Source: Terrimonas sp. (GTDB taxonomy: Bacteria; Bacteroidota; Bacteroidia; Chitinophagales; Chitinophagaceae). Taken from it: DNA of 64,000 nucleotides. Each line of letters opens with the position of its first letter. Positions within the stretch are counted from its first letter, which is position 1. Both the position numbers and the translations under genes were made by a program. Shown here piece after piece: positions 8,209-16,839 of the stretch. The notes below the pieces were generated by a model. That model had not been told where the DNA came from. It worked only from the letters and a program-made list of their open reading frames with translations, and searched no databases. The stretch spans positions 62,001 to 126,000 of the forward strand of contig NZ_QCZJ01000012.1 of assembly GCF_003075435.1 (NCBI RefSeq), written 5' to 3'.

Positions 8209-10398
8209 CTACACACTCCACCAGTAATTAAACTTCAGCACAAAAGCTCTTGTTTTAACCGCAAATGGTCCTGGATAATAATTGTCCGTATACACAAGGA
8301 AAAGATCGGATGCGGGCTTATATCTCCACTGCAGCCTTGTATTGATGTTAAGGTTTTTAAGCTGCTCGTTGTATTGTATATAGGTAGTGAAAAAAAGTGT
8401 ATTCGTAAACGTTACATCAATTCTTGGCCCGATCAATAAAAAATTCATTCTGCCCCAGGGTTGCGGCAGGCGTAACTGGTTATAGCTGGTGCTCATCGTT
8501 ATGTTCACATAAGGCTGAAATCGATAACCCAAATCGCTGTTGATCATCAGCAAATGCCCGTTGGCATAATAGCCTCCGTATCGCAAAGAGCAGGTATAAG
8601 TAAATAAATGCTGGGGTGCAGAAACATAATCAAACCCAATGGTATTCCATTGGTGCTGTGTGCCTGTAGCTAATGAATCTTTACCTGTATTGGTAGGATC
8701 AAAGGGGCGGAGCAGTTTTACATAATCCTGCTGCGTAACAATACTTAAGGTTGCTTTTGACCGGAACGTTGTAAGATAGGATACAATATTGCTGTGATCC
8801 GTTTCATGAAGTTTGGTGTTAAAATAATAAGTGCTGTTTATAACAGGTCCATGGCTCAGCACATTGCCGCCTTTCGGAAAAAAGAAATGAGACAGTTGCG
8901 GATTGAATTTTACATAACCCCGCCTTGGTACATATCCAACTTCCGGAATATAGTTTTCACCAACATATTGCGCCTGTCCGTATATCAGCCATTTGCGGCT
9001 ATTGTATTGCAGGTGCGCAGCCTGCGTCCAATCGCCTTTGGAGATGCCGGGATGAAAGGATTTCAATACCATTGCCTTCCCTGTCCATATATTGTTGGCA
9101 GAAGCAAGATTATATTCCAGTCCTATATTCCTGTTATAACCGGCATATAGTTTTTTACTGCTATCGGGGTTTTGTAACGCATTATAATTAAGCGAAGCCT
9201 TGTCAATATAAATAACACCAATATTGGAACGTTTAAAAACCTTTCGTTGCAACGACAGCACTGCAAAATTTTGCGCAGGTAAGGCCGCATCATTTACTTT
9301 AGCTGTACGCATATCCATTACACCGATACGCCAGTTTTTATCAAGCTTGCCACTCAGCCTGGCACCAAAGTCTATCGGTACACCTAAGCCTATTCTTCTT
9401 GAAAAAAACGGGCGAAGATCAGCATAGCCGAAATTGGCAAACAGGTCGCCATTCTCTAAAAAGAATTGCCTGCGTTCAGGAAAAAATAATTCAAAGCGGC
9501 TGAGATTCGTTACCTGCTTATCTACTTCTACCTGCGAGAAATCAGGACGTACCGTTAAATCAAGGTTGAGAGAAGGTCCGATCGAAATTTTTACATCACC
9601 ACCTATATTTTTTTCAAATACCGTTTTTGCATTGGTTATATAATTTTTTGAAATACCACCAAGCACATAGGGAATTACAGAAATATTGGAGCGCGGCACT
9701 GGCGGTTCTTCATCCCATACTAAAGTGCCTGTATGTGCCAGGGATGCTGTTGGCAGTTGCCGTGAAATAGGTGTCCAGCTTGACTTTTCAGTTGTTTTAA
9801 GATCATTGCGGCTGAAGTTGATACCCCAATGTTTCAATCCTTTTTTATAGCGTATGGTTTTAAACGGTATAGCAGCTTCAAATACCCATCTGTCATCATA
9901 GTTTTTTACGGCTGATGTCCATTTATTATCCCAGTTAAGATCAACCTTGCTGCCTTCGTACATGGTTCCGTCCCATTGCGCGCCATAAGCATTTGCTCCA
10001 AAGGAAAACCCGGTTGTCTGGTCTTCAAACGTATCCATAAACAACAGGAAGTTATCATTCTTCAGGAAAGCAAAATCACGCCTGAGTGATTCCACCATGT
10101 GCCTGCCATTGCCATAGTTATAACAAACAGCCAGCAGGTACAGGTTTTCATTATCATAGGTCATACTTACATCTGTACGCACTTTTGCAAAGCTGGTATC
10201 CATGGGCAATACCATATAAAAAGATGAAGCGCTTTCTGCATCAAGCCAGGGTTGTTCATCAGCAATACCATCAACTTTAACTGGCAATGTGGATTTATGA
10301 ATATGTAATTGAAAGGAGGCGTTTTGTTTTTGGGCAAACAAACCATTACTCAACAGAAAGCTAAAGATTAAAAAGAGAGATCGGTTCAAGGGAAACAA
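8209..10398 (-). CDS. Outer-membrane protein with CBM9-like domain and DUF5916 barrel
   Basis: A 729-residue exported protein. An N-terminal signal peptide (hydrophobic core FLIFSFLLSNGLFA, cleavage after FAQ) is followed by a carbohydrate-binding family 9-like beta-sandwich (about 30-225, including VDGIADEQPWLDAE and the WVFEAAIPFKTI strand) and then the DUF5916 region with the hallmark segments DFSQVEVDKQVTNLSRFE and FFPERRQFFLENGDLF. The C-terminal 350 residues alternate in barrel fashion and end in an aromatic strand (KFNYWWSV), as expected for an outer-membrane beta-barrel. The family is common in Bacteroidetes but its function is unknown; roles in glycan or metabolite handling have been guessed from the CBM9-like part only. 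Confidence 0.85.
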   Translation of the reverse strand: MFPLNRSLFLIFSFLLSNGLFAQKQNASFQLHIHKSTLPVKVDGIADEQPWLDAESASSFYMVLPMDTSFAKVRTDVSMTYDNENLYLLAVCYNYGNGRHMVESLRRDFAFLKNDNFLLFMDTFEDQTTGFSFGANAYGAQWDGTMYEGSKVDLNWDNKWTSAVKNYDDRWVFEAAIPFKTIRYKKGLKHWGINFSRNDLKTTEKSSWTPISRQLPTASLAHTGTLVWDEEPPVPRSNISVIPYVLGGISKNYITNAKTVFEKNIGGDVKISIGPSLNLDLTVRPDFSQVEVDKQVTNLSRFELFFPERRQFFLENGDLFANFGYADLRPFFSRRIGLGVPIDFGARLSGKLDKNWRIGVMDMRTAKVNDAALPAQNFAVLSLQRKVFKRSNIGVIYIDKASLNYNALQNPDSSKKLYAGYNRNIGLEYNLASANNIWTGKAMVLKSFHPGISKGDWTQAAHLQYNSRKWLIYGQAQYVGENYIPEVGYVPRRGYVKFNPQLSHFFFPKGGNVLSHGPVINSTYYFNTKLHETDHSNIVSYLTTFRSKATLSIVTQQDYVKLLRPFDPTNTGKDSLATGTQHQWNTIGFDYVSAPQHLFTYTCSLRYGGYYANGHLLMINSDLGYRFQPYVNITMSTSYNQLRLPQPWGRMNFLLIGPRIDVTFTNTLFFTTYIQYNEQLKNLNINTRLQWRYKPASDLFLVYTDNYYPGPFAVKTRAFVLKFNYWWSV

Positions 10399-10489
10399 TT
10401 TTCGGAATGGGTAAGATGGAAAGGTAGGGAATATTATTTTTTGTATGAAGGAATAATTATAGTCCTGCTTATAATTCCTGTAAACTACA

Positions 10490-12031
10490 CTACAACTTTA
10501 TCTCCTCATCATTACTATCAAAAAAGTGAAACTCGGTGAGGTAGTAATTATTGTCGGCTTTTAATTTGATCTTTTGTTTGTATTTCCAGCTCCATTTTCT
10601 GCGAATGGAGATCCAGCCTTTGGTGAGATAGGCGTATATGATAGGATGTACAACGATAGTTAAACCTTTATGCTTTTGCATTACAAGATAACTCAGGTTC
10701 TTTTCTATCTCGTCTTCCAGTACAAGTGTTGAAGATATTTTGCCGGTGCCGTTGCAGGTAGGGCAAACTTCCTGGGTATTGATATTCACTTCCGGCTTCA
10801 TACGTTGCCGGGTAATCTGCATTAAACCGAATTTAGAGATTGGGAGCACGGCATGCTTAGCCCTGTCTGCCTTCATAAACTCTTCCATTGCCTCAATAAG
10901 CTTACGCTTATTATCAGGCAATTTCATATCAATAAAATCAACCACTATGATACCACCAAGGTCGCGCAGGCGCAATTGCCTGGCAATTTCTGCAGCGGCT
11001 TCAAGATTGGTCTCCAGTGCATTCATCTCCTGGTTATTGCTCACACTTTTATAACCGCTGTTCACGTCAATTACGTGCAATGCTTCCGTATGTTCAATAA
11101 TAAGATAAGCGCCGCTGGGCAGGTTAACCGTTTTGCCAAAAGAAGCTTTTACCTGTTTTGTTACACCATAATGATCAAATATGGAAGATCCATTATTATA
11201 GAGCGTAACTATTTCCTTTTTTTCAGGTGCTATCTTTTGAATATAGTTGCGGGTATCATTAAAGATGTTCTTATCATTCACCACTATGCGGTTAAAATCT
11301 TCATTCAGCAGATCACGCAGCATACTGGTGGTTTTGGTTTGCTCGCTGAGGATCTTAGCAGGTGCTGTAGCATCTTTTAAATTATGCTGCAGGTTTTTCC
11401 AGCTTTCAACCAGCATATTCAAATCTTCGTGAAGTTCAGCGGTGTTTTTGCCTTCAGCCGCGGTGCGCACAATCACGCCAAAGTTTTTTGGCTTAATGGC
11501 TTCAACAATTTTGTTAAGCCGTTTTCTTTCTTCTGAAGAATGAATTTTTCGTGAAACCGCGATAATATCATTGAAGGGGGTAACCACAACAAACCTGCCG
11601 GGCAATGAAATTTCGCAACTCAGGCGCGGGCCTTTTGCAGCGATGGGTTCTTTAAGGATCTGTACAAGTATATTAGGCTTTTGACCCAACACCTCATTGA
11701 TCTTACCGGTTTTAATAATTTCAGGTTCGGTTTGAAACTGTGCAAAATCAAAATCGCCCTGTGCATTCATGGCCTGCTGTGTAAATTTCAGCAGCGAGCG
11801 GGCATAAGGGCTAAGATCTGTATAATGCAGGAAAGCGTCTTTTTCAAAGCCAACATCAACAAATGCAGCATTCAATCCCGGGATAAGCTTTTTAACTTTT
11901 CCCAGGTATAAGTCGCCCACGGCAAAACTTGCATCTGCTTTTTCATGATGCAATTCCACGAGCTTCTTATCTTCCAGCAGGGCTATTTCAACACCTGCAG
12001 AAACTGCATTGATAATTAATTCTTTGTTCAA
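10490..12031 (-). CDS. rng: Rne/Rng family ribonuclease (RNase G-type)
   Basis: Endoribonuclease for 16S rRNA maturation and mRNA decay. The 513-residue protein has an N-terminal S1 domain (about 35-130, including GDLYLGKVKKLIPGLNAAFVDVG), a 5'-sensor/RNase H-like region, and a DNase I-like catalytic core: metal-binding aspartates lie in HVIDVNSGYKS and GGIIVVDFIDM. CPTCNGTG supplies the zinc-link cysteines that join the dimer. It lacks the long C-terminal degradosome scaffold of RNase E, so RNase G-type is the better name. It is the last gene of the minus-strand run HU, TPR, basic 31-mer, rng. An inverted repeat lies 47 bases upstream of its start. Confidence 0.95.
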   Translation of the reverse strand: MNKELIINAVSAGVEIALLEDKKLVELHHEKADASFAVGDLYLGKVKKLIPGLNAAFVDVGFEKDAFLHYTDLSPYARSLLKFTQQAMNAQGDFDFAQFQTEPEIIKTGKINEVLGQKPNILVQILKEPIAAKGPRLSCEISLPGRFVVVTPFNDIIAVSRKIHSSEERKRLNKIVEAIKPKNFGVIVRTAAEGKNTAELHEDLNMLVESWKNLQHNLKDATAPAKILSEQTKTTSMLRDLLNEDFNRIVVNDKNIFNDTRNYIQKIAPEKKEIVTLYNNGSSIFDHYGVTKQVKASFGKTVNLPSGAYLIIEHTEALHVIDVNSGYKSVSNNQEMNALETNLEAAAEIARQLRLRDLGGIIVVDFIDMKLPDNKRKLIEAMEEFMKADRAKHAVLPISKFGLMQITRQRMKPEVNINTQEVCPTCNGTGKISSTLVLEDEIEKNLSYLVMQKHKGLTIVVHPIIYAYLTKGWISIRRKWSWKYKQKIKLKADNNYYLTEFHFFDSNDEEIKL

Positions 12032-12077
12032 GTAAAAACGCCTTTATAATCTGACCTCAAAAAAGGAAGAAATCAAT

Positions 12078-12124
12078 ATGTGAAAGGGATTACCACTTTA
12101 TAAGCAGCAATTAACCTTTCACAT
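12078..12124 (-). repeat. Inverted repeat upstream of rng
   Basis: A perfect 10-bp stem: ATGTGAAAGG (12078-12087) with CCTTTCACAT (12115-12124), loop 27 bases. It lies in the 136-base spacer between the small basic gene and rng. It shares the ATGTGAAAGG word with the hairpin at 7232-7258. It could be a terminator, an RNA-processing site, or part of an rng autoregulatory leader; none of these is proven by sequence. Confidence 0.45.
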
Positions 12125-12167
12125 GTTTATAAATCCAGTGGAGCAAACCGGCATCAAAACAAAAAAA

Positions 12168-12263
12168 CTATTTGTTTTTCTTCTTATGACGATTCTTTCT
12201 GAGACGTTTTTTACGTTTGTGGGTAGCAATTTTGTGACGTTTTCTTTTTTTACCACAAGGCAT
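12168..12263 (-). CDS. 31-residue very basic protein, bS22/mS38-like putative ribosomal protein
   Basis: A short frame starting ATG at 12263 encodes MPCGKKRKRHKIATHKRKK and continues for 12 further residues, ending NRHKKKNK. More than half of the residues are Lys or Arg, and the KRKRHK..HKRKKRLRKNR pattern resembles the small ribosomal proteins of the bS22/AURKAIP1-COX24 (mS38) type. I recall near-identical short frames in the same place next to the RNase gene in other Bacteroidetes, which would argue that it is real. It lies 31 bases downstream of the TPR gene's stop. The ribosomal role is inference from composition and similarity by eye; a Thx-type or bL38-type small protein is the alternative. 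Confidence 0.7.
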   Translation of the reverse strand: MPCGKKRKRHKIATHKRKKRLRKNRHKKKNK

Positions 12264-12294
12264 AAACCGAAATAGTTTTTTGTTACTTAATAAT

Positions 12295-13149
12295 TTATTT
12301 TAATTCCTTTATCCTTTTATCAATCGCTTGTATGGCATCAGGGTTCTGAACAAATTTCTTTCCTGCCTCATACCACTCAGCGGCTTTTGCATTTTCGCCG
12401 TGCCTTTCATATGCTTCAGCCAGTAAAAAAACAGCTTCCACATTATCAGGCTCCATTTTCACCACAGTATTCAGCCTTTCAATAGCCTTATCATACTGTC
12501 CTGTCATTATTCCACCATAACCCAGCATAAACTGTCCGTATATATTGGTGGAATCTTTACGTACTACTTCCAGTATTTTCTGGATACCTTCCATAGGAGT
12601 TGAAGCGCCGTGAGCTCCAAAAATATAGCTGCTTCCTAAACCTATTTTGCTGGAATCATTCTCAGGATTTACCTGCAACGCGTGCCTGAACAAATCCGCA
12701 GCCTGGTCAGCCATCCACACCTGCAAAGCATGCTGATCAACACTCTTTAGCTGCTTTAAATACAAATGGGCAGCAAAGGTGAGGCTTTTTTCAGAATTTT
12801 CCAATTTGGACTTTTCCCCCAGGTAATAAGCGAAAGGCTCAAAAACACGGGCTGAATCTTTCCAGAAATATGCGAGTTCGTTGTAGAGTTTAATTTTTTG
12901 TGCATTTACATCACCCCGGGTAATGCTGTTTTCCTTTGCAGTAACCCAGGCCTGCTGTTCAGGAGAGAGCCGCGACTTGGCAGTAGCAAGGATCTTTTCT
13001 GTCTCTAAATGTTCTTCATGCGAATCGCCTGTTTGCGACTGTGCTGTTGCCGGCGGCTTGGTATTATTGGGCTTGGTTCTTCCTAAAAAATAAAGGCTCA
13101 GTAATAAAACGAGCCCAGAGAACACAACAACCCATTGTTGCTTTTTCAA
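12295..13149 (-). CDS. Membrane-anchored tetratricopeptide repeat protein
   Basis: A 284-residue protein with one N-terminal membrane helix (VVVFSGLVLLLSLYFLG, about 7-23) followed by a charged linker and TPR helices: the units around YGQFMLGYGGIMTGQYDKAIE and VEAVFLLAEAYERHGENAKAA have the canonical small/large residue spacing. It is probably anchored in the inner membrane with its repeats in the periplasm. Between the HU gene (22 bases upstream) and the small basic gene, it belongs to a run ending in rng. The partner it binds is unknown; TPR proteins usually act as scaffolds. Confidence 0.8.
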   Translation of the reverse strand: MKKQQWVVVFSGLVLLLSLYFLGRTKPNNTKPPATAQSQTGDSHEEHLETEKILATAKSRLSPEQQAWVTAKENSITRGDVNAQKIKLYNELAYFWKDSARVFEPFAYYLGEKSKLENSEKSLTFAAHLYLKQLKSVDQHALQVWMADQAADLFRHALQVNPENDSSKIGLGSSYIFGAHGASTPMEGIQKILEVVRKDSTNIYGQFMLGYGGIMTGQYDKAIERLNTVVKMEPDNVEAVFLLAEAYERHGENAKAAEWYEAGKKFVQNPDAIQAIDKRIKELK

Positions 13150-13171
13150 AATCGTTTAATTTGCCGCAAAG

Positions 13172-13504
13172 TTAAATGCTATCATCGGTTTCATCGTCAA
13201 AATTCTCATCAACCGGCTTTGCAGATTGCAGCTTTTTAACTTCCTGTACAAATTCTTTAGCAGGTTTAAATGCAGGTATATAATGTTCAGGAATATGAAC
13301 AGCAGTATTTTTCTTAATGTTTCTTCCAATTTTAGCAGCACGTTTCTTGGTAATAAAACTGCCAAAACCGCGGATGTAAATGTTTTCGCCGTTGGCAAGA
13401 TTTTCTTTTACTTCTTTAAACATGGTTTCCAATGTTACAAGAACATCCACTTTAGGAATACCTGTTTTTTCAGAAATATTGTTGATGAGATCAGCTTTTC
13501 GCAT
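13172..13504 (-). CDS. HU/IHF family DNA-binding protein
   Basis: Nucleoid-associated histone-like protein, 110 residues. The alpha-helical dimerisation part (MRKADLINNISEKTG...) is followed by the DNA-bending beta-arm region (IRGFGSFITKKRAAKIGRN) and the proline-tip segment (TAVHIPEHYIPAFKPAKEF). A 20-residue acidic tail (ENFDDETDDSI at the end) extends beyond the usual 90-residue HU. First gene of the minus-strand run and divergent from mutY, so its promoter must lie in 13505-13734. Confidence 0.95.
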   Translation of the reverse strand: MRKADLINNISEKTGIPKVDVLVTLETMFKEVKENLANGENIYIRGFGSFITKKRAAKIGRNIKKNTAVHIPEHYIPAFKPAKEFVQEVKKLQSAKPVDENFDDETDDSI

Positions 13505-13734
13505 GGTATTGTTTTTATAAGTAAATGAAATTCAACGATAAGATAGCAAAAATCTTGCATTCTGTGCAAATAAACGCTACAAAAAATTTTTTTATCCCAT
13601 TTATAGATAGAAGAAAACCAATTTATTGCCGCATTTTGTATTTACTATGTACTGAACGCCCCCTTTTTCAGAAAATTGTATTCCGGTTCAATAAAAACCC
13701 CGACATTTAGTTGAATAACAGGTAATTACTCCTT

Positions 13735-14808
13735 ATGAAACCTTTTTTTACCAGTAAACTCTTAGCATGGAACCGGAAATATAATAAGCGCGCCATGCCA
13801 TGGAAAGGGGAAAAAGACCCGTACAAAATATGGCTGAGCGAGATTATACTGCAGCAAACCCGGGTGGAGCAGGGCTGGGATTATTACCTGAGATTTATTG
13901 AAGCTTTCCCCACTGTAAAGCACCTGGCAACCGCACCTGAAGCACAGGTGTTTAAGTTGTGGGAAGGGTTAGGTTATTATACCCGTTGCAAAAACCTGAT
14001 TGCTACTGCCAGCATCATCCATGACCGGTATAAAGGTGTTTTTCCATCTGCCTACGAAGATATTCTTGCCTTGAAGGGCATTGGCCCATACACTGCGGCG
14101 GCTATTGCGTCTTTTGCATTTAACCTGCCTTATGCCGTGGTTGACGGGAATGTACTAAGGGTAATGGCAAGAATGTTTGGCATAAAACAGCCTGTTGATT
14201 CAACCAAAGGGAAAGCGTTGCTTACTTCGCTGACCAATAACCTGCTCGATAAAAAATTACCGGGCATATACAACCAGGCCATTATGGATTTTGGCGCGGT
14301 GATATGCAAGCCCAAACTTCCGTTGTGTGATGATTGCGTAATGAAAAATGAATGTATAGCATATAATGAAGGGCTGGTTGATGCAATTCCTGCTAAAGAA
14401 AAGAAGATCATTAAAAAAGTCCGCTGGATGTATTATATAATCATCACATATAACAGCAGGGTATATATCAGGATGAGAACCGGGAAAGATATATGGCAGA
14501 ACCTGCATGAGTTTGTTTTGGTGGAAGCAGAAAGCAAATTGAGCAATGAGGAAATTGCCCGGCACAATGTCATCAAACAATATATGAACAAATATAAAGG
14601 AAGCATAACCGGCACTTCAAAACACTATGTGCAGCAGCTTACCCACCAAACTATACAGGGCCGGTTTATTGAATTAACGGTTAGCCGTTTGCCGGATCTG
14701 GGCAAAGATTTTATTGCTGTTATTCCTAAAGATTTGCCATTATATGCATTTCCGAAATTTATCACTACTTATTTGCAGGAAAAAAATGTAAATTTAAGTC
14801 AGCATTGA
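13735..14808 (+). CDS. mutY: A/G-specific adenine glycosylase MutY
   Basis: Removes adenine mispaired with 8-oxoguanine. Catalytic Glu36 lies in SEIILQQTRV, the helix-hairpin-helix is LKGIGPYTAAAI (113-124), and catalytic Asp137 is in VVDGNVLRV. The iron-sulphur cluster ligands C191, C198, C201 and C207 show the C-x6-C-x2-C-x5-C spacing of MutY. The C-terminal 130 residues form the NUDIX-like domain that recognises 8-oxoguanine. 357 residues, normal length. Followed by ssb after 37 bases, and the two could be cotranscribed. Confidence 0.96.
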   Translation: MKPFFTSKLLAWNRKYNKRAMPWKGEKDPYKIWLSEIILQQTRVEQGWDYYLRFIEAFPTVKHLATAPEAQVFKLWEGLGYYTRCKNLIATASIIHDRYKGVFPSAYEDILALKGIGPYTAAAIASFAFNLPYAVVDGNVLRVMARMFGIKQPVDSTKGKALLTSLTNNLLDKKLPGIYNQAIMDFGAVICKPKLPLCDDCVMKNECIAYNEGLVDAIPAKEKKIIKKVRWMYYIIITYNSRVYIRMRTGKDIWQNLHEFVLVEAESKLSNEEIARHNVIKQYMNKYKGSITGTSKHYVQQLTHQTIQGRFIELTVSRLPDLGKDFIAVIPKDLPLYAFPKFITTYLQEKNVNLSQH

Positions 14809-14845
14809 TGGTTAAGTTCTTTTGCTCGAATTAAAAACAAGTAAT

Positions 14846-15277
14846 ATGCGCGGCGTAAACAGAGTAATGTTAATTGGCAACCTTGGTAAGGACCCTGACA
14901 TTCAATTTTTAGAAGGCAACATTGGTGTAGCAAAGTTTCCCCTGGCAACTACCGAAACATTTAAAGACCGTACAGGCAAACTGGTTAGCCAAACAGAGTG
15001 GCATACCGTAGTTTTATGGCGCGGTTTGGCAGAGCTGGCTCAGAAGTACCTGCACAAGGGTAGCCTGGTATATATAGAAGGCCGCCTGCGCACAAGGAGT
15101 TGGGAAGACAAGGATGGCAATCGGAAATTTGCCACGGAAGTGGTGGGCGATAATCTTATAATGCTTGATAAAAGAGTTGACGGCGTGCATGGCAGCCATC
15201 CCGGTGACCACCCGGCAGAAGGATTTAATAATGATATTCCGCCTATCGGCGATTCCCCTGAAAACATGGCATTTTAA
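14846..15277 (+). CDS. ssb: Single-stranded DNA-binding protein
   Basis: OB-fold protein coating single-stranded DNA in replication and repair. MRGVNRVMLIGNLGKDPDI is the usual start, and YIEGRLRTRSWEDKDGNR and the following strand are characteristic of the family. The frame is open from a TTG at 14822, but the ATG at 14846 places the conserved N-terminus at residue 1 and gives 143 residues. The C-terminal protein-interaction tip is unusual: it ends PENMAF rather than the acidic DDDIPF form, keeping only the terminal Phe and one Glu. Upstream of gldE, a gene order frequent in Bacteroidetes. Confidence 0.95.
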   Translation: MRGVNRVMLIGNLGKDPDIQFLEGNIGVAKFPLATTETFKDRTGKLVSQTEWHTVVLWRGLAELAQKYLHKGSLVYIEGRLRTRSWEDKDGNRKFATEVVGDNLIMLDKRVDGVHGSHPGDHPAEGFNNDIPPIGDSPENMAF

Positions 15278-15311
15278 CACGAATATTTAATTTTGTGCGT
15301 TAGGTGTAGCG

Positions 15312-15334
15312 GGCAGGCCAATTGACCTGCCTTT
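15312..15334 (+). terminator. Hairpin terminator after ssb
   Basis: GGCAGG (15312-15317) pairs with CCTGCC (15326-15331), and the 8-base loop CCAATTGA can pair partly on itself. A short T-run (TTT) follows. It lies 34 bases after the ssb stop and 34 before the gldE start, so it probably ends or attenuates the mutY-ssb transcript. Confidence 0.5.
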
Positions 15335-15368
15335 ATGATTAAAATTTTTCATTTAAATCCAATCAGTT

Positions 15369-16712
15369 TTGGACCATCATTCGGTTGTACATTATTACCT
15401 GCTTAATATAAAACCGGTATTACTGGCAGTAAATACCCAAAGCATAGCTATCCTTGGTTTTTTATTATTGATGCTTTTACTGGTATCTTTTTTTGTATCC
15501 GGCGCCGAAGTGGCTTTTTTTTCCCTCAGCTACCGCGATATCAATATGCTTAAAACAAAGCAACACCCGGCTGCAAGAAGAATTATTACCCTGCTTGACC
15601 AACCCAAACGTTTATTAGCAACTTTACAAATAGCAAATACTTTCGTAAACCTGAGTGCTATTATAGTTGCTAATGTTTTGATGGATGAGCTCCCTACCCA
15701 ATCCAATGAGGTGGTAGGCTTTTTGCTTAAGCTTGTAGTGATCGTGTTTTTGCTGATGCTTTTTGCTGAGATACTTCCAAAAGTCTGGGCAACACAAAAC
15801 AATATACGATTCGCTTACAGCTCTTCTTTACTCATCGAAGTACTGTATTCTTTTTTTGGCAGCATGAGCAAATGGTTTGTGAAATATACCGATGGTATTG
15901 AAAGAAGTTTTGGTGGCATAAAGCAACATCACGTTTACAATCCCGAAGATATTGACCAGGCAATAGAAATGAATGCCACGGAAAGTACAACAGAAGAAGA
16001 AAAAAATATTTTACGTGGCATTGCACGTTTCGGGCATGTTACCGTTAAGCAAATTATGCGCACACGCCTTGATGTAAGCGCTATTGAATACAGTACAGGT
16101 TTCCGGGATCTTGTAACAAAAATTGAAGAGCTGCATTATTCCCGCATACCGGTTTATAAAAACAACCTTGATGATGTGGTAGGCATTATACACAGTAAAG
16201 ATGTATTGCCTTTTATAAATGAAAAAGATGATTACGACTGGCATTCTTTGATTCGCCCGCCGTATTTTGTTCCGGAGCAAAATCTCATTAAAGATCTTTT
16301 AAGAGAATTACAAAAGAAGAATACGCATTTTGCAGTGGTGGTAGATGAATTTGGGGGAACTGAAGGCATTGTAACTATGGAAGATATTATGGAAGAAATT
16401 ATTGGCGATATCCGGGATGAATTTGATGATGAGGAAAGCGCCAATAAAAAATTAGATGATAATAACTTTGTATTTGAAGGAAGGATAATGATTACAGATG
16501 CATGCAAAGCAATGGGATTGAAACCAGATACTTTTGACCAGGTTAGAGGAGAGAGCGAATCTGTTGCGGGCCTTGTACTTGAGTTAGCAGGTGAAATTCC
16601 AAAAGAAAACCAGGTAATAACCATTGGTGATTTTGAATTTACCGTAACCGAAATTGAGAAGAACAGAATAAAAAAAGTAAAAATAACCATCAAAGCTCCT
16701 ACCGGCCTGTGA
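15369..16712 (+). CDS. gldE: Gliding motility-associated protein GldE (CNNM/CorC-like)
   Basis: A 447-residue inner-membrane protein related to CorC/HlyC transporters. The DUF21/CNNM membrane domain covers about residues 25-195 (helices IAILGFLLLMLLLVSFFVSG, LVVIVFLLMLFAEILPKVWA). A pair of CBS domains follows (about 215-335, with RIPVYKNNLDDVVGIIHSKD and GGTEGIVTMEDIMEEIIGDI), then the CorC C-terminal domain. The neighbours ssb and gldD make GldE the right family member. In Flavobacterium GldE is not fully essential and works with GldD. The start is a TTG at 15369; no ATG exists before the first membrane helix. Confidence 0.92.
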   Translation: MDHHSVVHYYLLNIKPVLLAVNTQSIAILGFLLLMLLLVSFFVSGAEVAFFSLSYRDINMLKTKQHPAARRIITLLDQPKRLLATLQIANTFVNLSAIIVANVLMDELPTQSNEVVGFLLKLVVIVFLLMLFAEILPKVWATQNNIRFAYSSSLLIEVLYSFFGSMSKWFVKYTDGIERSFGGIKQHHVYNPEDIDQAIEMNATESTTEEEKNILRGIARFGHVTVKQIMRTRLDVSAIEYSTGFRDLVTKIEELHYSRIPVYKNNLDDVVGIIHSKDVLPFINEKDDYDWHSLIRPPYFVPEQNLIKDLLRELQKKNTHFAVVVDEFGGTEGIVTMEDIMEEIIGDIRDEFDDEESANKKLDDNNFVFEGRIMITDACKAMGLKPDTFDQVRGESESVAGLVLELAGEIPKENQVITIGDFEFTVTEIEKNRIKKVKITIKAPTGL

Positions 16713-16820
16713 GGGTAAGCGGGGCAATAGGCAATAGTGAATGAGCAATAGTGAAATGTAAGACGTGAAACGAAGGACCCAATAGCTCATAGCTGAAGGC
16801 TGATAGCTGACAGCTTCTCT
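16713..16820. repeat. Spacer of degenerate short repeated words
   Basis: The gldE-gldD spacer is built from near-repeats: GGCAATAGTGAATGAGCAATAG, then a run of AGCTCATAGCTGA / AGGCTGATAGCTGACAGCT variants. No gene or clean hairpin array is visible. It resembles the other low-complexity 'word' spacers in this window (18596-18640, 26815-26850, 46723-46815). Confidence 0.5.
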
Positions 16821-16839
16821 CCTTTTTACCAAAAACTAT

